Shown here: positions 60,901-64,000 of the stretch, in pieces
Position numbering within the stretch: the first letter of the stretch is position 1
Layout: each line of letters starts with the position of its first letter
NCBI RefSeq assembly: GCF_932526225.1
Contig: NC_064040.1
Coordinates: 4,647,681-4,711,680 of the forward strand
Reading direction: 5' to 3'
Length of the DNA stretch: 64,000 bases
DNA from: Nematostella vectensis
Taxonomy: Eukaryota; Cnidaria; Anthozoa; Actiniaria; Edwardsiidae
Notes under the pieces: model-generated
Seen by the model: only the letters and a program-made list of their open reading frames with translations
What the model was told of the DNA's origin: nothing
The model's database searches: none
Made by a program: the position numbers and the translations under genes

Positions 60901-63900
60901 TTTGCGTGACTCAGTGCTTCGCGTGACAGTTTGCGTGACACAGTATTGTAAAATGACTACGTGTCTGACCTTGTTTAGCATAAGGCTATCACGTGTTACC
61001 ATCAAGTGACTGCATCGATGAAGTAAACCTTACCTCTACAAATTTCTCCGTTGCCGACGAAACCAGTTTTACAGATGCACTTCTGTGACTGGTCAGCGGT
61101 CTTTATACATTGTGCATTCGCATCACACTTGACGCCTTCACAGGTGCCGTCCGCTGTGTTCACAGATAACACGCGCCACATAAGATTTGAGTACTTTACT
61201 CGGCCGTCTTCACTTAACTCTATCAAGCCTCTTAGGGCATATAAAATCATGCGCCACATAAGATACGAGTACTTTACTCAGCCGTCTTCACTTCACTCTA
61301 TCAAGCCTCTTATGGCATATAAAAATCATGCGCCACATAAGATTCGAGTACTTTACTCGGCCGTCTTCACTTCACTCTATCAAGCCTCTTAGGGCATATA
61401 AAAATCATGCGCCACATAAGATTTGAGTACTAAACTCAGCCGTCTTCACTTCACTCTATCAAGCCTCTTAGGGAATATGGAAATCATGCGCCACATAAGA
61501 TTCGAGTACTAAACTCAGCCGTCTTCACTTCACTCTATCAAGCCTCTTAGGGAATATGGAAATCATGCGCCACATAAGATTCGAGTACTAAACTCAGCCG
61601 TCTTCACTTTACTCTATCAAGCCTCTTAGAGAATATGGAAATCATGCGCCACATAAGATTCGAGTACTAAACACAGCCGCTTCACTTCACTCTGTCAAGC
61701 CTCTTAGGGAATATGGAAATCATGCGCCACATAAGATTTGAGTACTTTACTCGGCCGTCTTCACTTAACTCTATCAAGCCTCTTAGGGCATATAAAAATC
61801 ATGCGCCACATAAGATTCGAGTACTAAACTCAGCCGCTTCACTTCACTCTATCAAGCCTCTTAGGGAATATGGAAATCATGCGCAACATAAGATTCGAGT
61901 ACTAAACTCAGCCGTCTTCACTTTACTCTATCAAGCCTCTTAGGGAATATGGAAATCATGCGCAACATAAGATTCGAGTACTAAACTCTGCCGTCTTCAC
62001 TTTACTCTATCAAGCCTCTTAGGGAATATGGAAATCATGCGCCAAATAAGATTTGAGTACAAAACTCAGCCGTCTTCACTTTACTCTATCAAGCCTCTTA
62101 GGGAATATGGGAATCATGCGCCACATAAGATTTGAGTACTAAACTCAGCCGTCTTCACTTCACTCTATCAAGCCTCTTAGGGAATATGGAAATCATGCGC
62201 CACATAAGATTCGAGTACTAAACTCAGCCGTCTTCACTTTACTCTATCAAGCCTCTTAGAGAATATGGAAATCATGCGCCACATAAGATTCGAGTACTAA
62301 ACTCAGCCGTCTTCACTTTACTCTATCAAGCCTCTTAGTACATATGGGGATCATGCGCCACATAAGATTTGTGTACTTTACTCAGCCGTCTTCACTTCAC
62401 TCTATCAAGCCTCTTAGGGCATATGGAAATCATGTCGAGCACGGCCACCTCCTCCCCCGCCGAAACACATTAATACAGTGGTGGCCGTCAAGAGAAAATA
62501 TGAGACAAAAAAGCGTTGCGCCAAGTTAACTTGACGCTTTACCCAGCCGCATGAAATCTTTCCCCTCAGTACCCCATTAAAATTCCCTCGACTCAAAACA
62601 TTGTTATGACTTTTGCTCTACCCCCCCCCCCCCTCTTGATTACGCTCTGACACCACTGAGACATTTACCACTCATGAACTCAATCTCCTGTATATCCAGA
62701 TAACGCAATCCTACGGACGCTCTTGACCCCTGTACTCTGACCCCCTATTCGTCTTATCGCGGAGAATACGTGAATACGTGCGCGTACATGTGACCCCGTT
62801 ACCTGTATATCCAGGCAAGCACACGCCCGAGAAATACTTACGTTCACACGATACTCTGTCGCCTGTATATCCAGGTAAGCACACGCAGGATAAAATACTT
62901 ACGTTCACACGAGACTCCGTCGCCTGTATATCCAGGTAAGCACACGCAGGATAAAATACTTACGTTCACACGAGACTCCGTCGCCTGTATATCCAGGTAA
63001 GCACACGCAGGATAAAATACTTACGTTCACACGAGACTCCGTCGCCTGTATATCCAGGTAAGCACACGCAGGATAAAATACTTACGTTCACACGAGACTC
63101 CGTCGCCTGTATATCCAGGTAAGCACACGCAGGATAAAATACTTACGTTCACACGAGACTCCGTCGCCTGTATATCCAGGTAAGCACACGCAGGATAAAA
63201 TACTTACGTTCACACGAGACTCCGTCGCCTGTATATCCAGGTAAGCACACGCAGGATAAAATACTTACGTTCACACGAGACTCCGTCGCCTGTATATCCA
63301 GGTAAGCACACGCAGGATAAAATACTTACGTTCACACGAGACTCCGACGCCTGTATATCCAGGTAAGCACACGCAGGATAAAATACTTACGTTCACACGA
63401 GACTCCGTCGCCTGTATATCCAGGTAAGCACACGCAGACCTGACCGCCCACCGCCAGACGCACGCACTTAGCGTTAGGGTGGCATTTCTGAGGACAATAG
63501 AATTCTACGGCTTCTGTACACGTCTTGCCATCTCCCGTATAACCGGTCTTACATTTACAACGGTATGAGCCCACGGTGTTGATACATTCCGCGTTGGCAT
63601 CGCAACGGTATCTGTTCAGGGTACATTCATCTGCGTCTGGAGGAAAATAAACGGAAACAGTCAGTACTCCCCCTATCAAACACATCACCCTTATTAGCCG
63701 AGTGCAACTACCGTATTTACTACTATGGACGCTAAGGCGTTGCCCACTTGGCAAAATACACCAGGATTAACAACACTCGTGAAACGAGATCACGGTCACA
63801 CACAGGCACCAGGCACGGACAAATAATCTGCCACACTTACCTTCGCAGTAGCTGACGCCATCCCCCCGGTAACCATAGTTACACCTGCACTCCTTGCGGC

Positions 63901-64000
63901 CCTGGAACGTAATACACACCCCGAGGCTGTGACACGTAATCCCACCGCACGGTACGCCTTGGGGCCTGGGACGGGCTGTGGTGACGAGCACAGATGGTGG
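48903..64000 (-). CDS. Multi-EGF, YWTD-propeller and discoidin extracellular protein (nidogen/LRP-like), 29 exons, 5' end outside window
   Basis: Probably a secreted or surface-anchored matrix/receptor protein. EGF exons: 63841-64000, 63391-63636 (two modules), 61034-61153, 60583-60687, 60124-60246, 59665-59787, 59349-59474, 59152-59271, 58853-58975, 58317-58424, 57898-58020, 57681-57800, 57097-57213, 56770-56892, 56474-56596, 55827-55946, 55127-55249, 54573-54697, 54157-54279, 53667-53798, 53322-53440, 53013-53105. YWTD exons: 52433-52678, 51490-51643, 50917-51124, 50184-50376 (YIYWTE, NIYWTD, LYWADW, LFWTDW). Then EGF 49975-50109 and F5/8 type C exons 49462-49790 and 48903-49040, ending [20 protein letters not shown] and a stop. 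EGF exons are phase 1-1 and alternate calcium-binding (DIDEC) and DGTCEG types. The EGF-YWTD order recalls nidogen; the C-terminal discoidin does not, and no NIDO/G2F domain or signal peptide is in view. Confidence 0.88.
52200..52466 (-). repeat. 66-bp minisatellite carrying a YWTD exon end and donor, four copies
   Basis: Four near-identical 66-bp units (for example starting 52202, 52268, 52334, 52400) each contain, on the minus strand, the end of the first YWTD exon (CCCAGGAAACAGGTCAAG, then AGCCCAGAGG) followed by the donor GTCAGT. The true exon end I use is 52433. Since 66 is a multiple of three the array is also open in one frame (22-residue repeat with [14 protein letters not shown]). 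Confidence 0.85.
53087..53163 (-). repeat. Duplicated exon start at an EGF acceptor
   Basis: The 24-base string GCAGCGAATGCAAAGCTCTGTAC (plus strand) occurs at 53090-53112 and again about 49 bp further on at 53141-53163. Read on the minus strand this is acceptor TACAG plus the first codons of the last N-terminal-array EGF exon (LCIRC). An alternative 3' splice site therefore lies 49 nt upstream and would shift frame. Confidence 0.75.
54755..54895. repeat. GAT/GAC trinucleotide-rich microsatellite
   Basis: Degenerate GATGAT/GACGAC runs lie in an intron of the EGF gene. They give artefactual Asp-rich and His/Ile-rich frames on both strands. Confidence 0.85.
55255..55820. repeat. Intronic inverted duplication around AAAATGCC ACAG / CATCCAAAATG motifs
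   Basis: Within the intron between EGF exons at 55827 and 55249, a block near 55455-55520 (GTTGCGCGCGCATCCAAAATG, CCACAGACTGGCGGGCCACAGCTGATCC) reappears in inverted form near 55620-55690 (TAGATCAGCTGTGGTCCGC, TGTGGCATTTTGGATGCGC). It looks like a small hairpin-forming element; no coding sequence is supported. Confidence 0.55.
56408..56473 (-). pseudogene. Decayed intronic copy of part of an EGF exon
   Basis: Directly downstream of the EGF exon 56474-56596 the intron still reads [16 protein letters not shown], a damaged copy of the exon's own [15 protein letters not shown]. Two cysteines have become tyrosines, so it could not fold as an EGF module. Confidence 0.7.
57017..57086 (-). pseudogene. 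Decayed intronic copy of an EGF exon end
   Basis: After the donor of exon 57097-57213 the intron repeats the exon's final part as [19 protein letters not shown]. It ends TGTCAAG followed by TTGCTC, so the donor present in the parental copy (GTGAGT) is lost. A single tandem duplication of about 79 bp explains it. Confidence 0.75.
58455..58810. repeat. Degenerate ACAATGAACAAAAC minisatellite
   Basis: Many imperfect 10-16-bp units of AACAATGAAC/ACGAAACAATG fill the intron between EGF exons 58317-58424 and 58853-58975. The long Val/Phe/Cys-rich minus-strand frames here are products of this repeat. Confidence 0.8.
61160..62434. repeat. 79-bp tandem array, about 16 copies
   Basis: The unit runs ATGCGCCACATAAGATTCGA, GTACTAAACTCAGCCGTC, TTCACTTCACTCTATCAAGC, CTCTTAGGGAATATGGAAATC. 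Start positions repeat every 79 bp (for example about 61248, 61327, 61406, 61485, 61564). It fills the intron immediately 5' of EGF exon 61034-61153, the first unit beginning within about 10 bp of the acceptor. Variant subtypes (TTTACTCGG against AAACTCAG) are interspersed. Confidence 0.95.
62800..63440 (-). repeat. 61-bp minisatellite carrying an EGF exon end and donor, about ten copies
   Basis: On the minus strand each 61-bp unit reads CTGCGTGTGCTTACCTGG, ATATACAGGCGACGGAGTC, TCGTGTGAAC, then donor GTAAGT and ATTTTATC. The coding part is the end of the exon 63391-63636 ([15 protein letters not shown]). Donors recur every 61 bp from 63385 down to about 62898, plus a diverged one near 62837. 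Since 61 is not a multiple of three, reading through one unit would shift the frame. Confidence 0.95.

Noticed and set aside
61051-62529. Repeated [18 protein letters not shown] frames
   Set aside because: The period of 79 bp is not a multiple of three, so frames change between units; no splice or family support.

Overview
The window is metazoan nuclear DNA. Genes are split into many short exons with GT-AG introns, the background is AT-rich, and transposons and minisatellites are abundant. The gene set (hedgehog acyltransferase, UBXN1, an extracellular EGF/YWTD/discoidin protein) together with many decayed copies of a TPR family and a PIF/Harbinger relic suggests an anthozoan cnidarian such as a sea anemone. 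That taxon is inferred from style and content, not proven.

Layout. 1-3.5 kb: the 5' half of a UBXN1-like gene on the minus strand (six exons assembled here). 3.5-33.2 kb: copy A of a large segmental duplication. 33.2-38.1 kb: a spacer with no recognised host gene, holding an inverted-repeat element and a broken Harbinger nuclease. 38.1-50.9 kb: copy B of the duplication. 50.9-64 kb: the rest of a large minus-strand gene whose 3' end lies in copy B. This gene has 29 exons in the window: about 23 EGF modules, four YWTD (LDL-receptor class B) exons, another EGF, and a C-terminal F5/8 type C (discoidin) domain.

Each copy of the duplication carries, in order, a ten-exon HHAT gene (+), decayed tetratricopeptide units, a gene-poor stretch, and the 3' exons of the EGF/YWTD/discoidin gene (-). 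The two copies have degenerated in a complementary way. Copy A has an open HHAT (540 codons), but its discoidin gene is a truncated remnant: its discoidin exon is split by a 12.1-kb insertion, and its last exon has lost the terminal Cys and stop. Copy B has the full discoidin gene, but its HHAT has a TGA replacing the Cys codon of the conserved PRCVST motif.

Mobile DNA. Copy A gained a 12,093-bp element (19885-31977) with about 50-bp imperfect terminal inverted repeats and a 6-bp target duplication. Inside it sits a second structure: two inverted 18-bp minisatellite arms around a GC-rich, frameshifted gene that joins B-family DNA polymerase motifs to the front of an SF1-type helicase. Copy A also gained a 2.8-kb TIR element with a 4-bp target duplication, which itself contains a non-LTR retrotransposon reverse transcriptase.

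The most unusual pattern is small-scale. In four unrelated exons from three genes (UBXN1 exon 4, HHAT exon 5, one EGF exon, one YWTD exon) the exon's 3' end plus its GT donor has been tandemly copied into the intron, as 40-, 61-, 66- or about 100-bp units. Two further EGF exons have single decayed intronic copies of their 3' parts. This would create ladders of alternative 5' splice sites.
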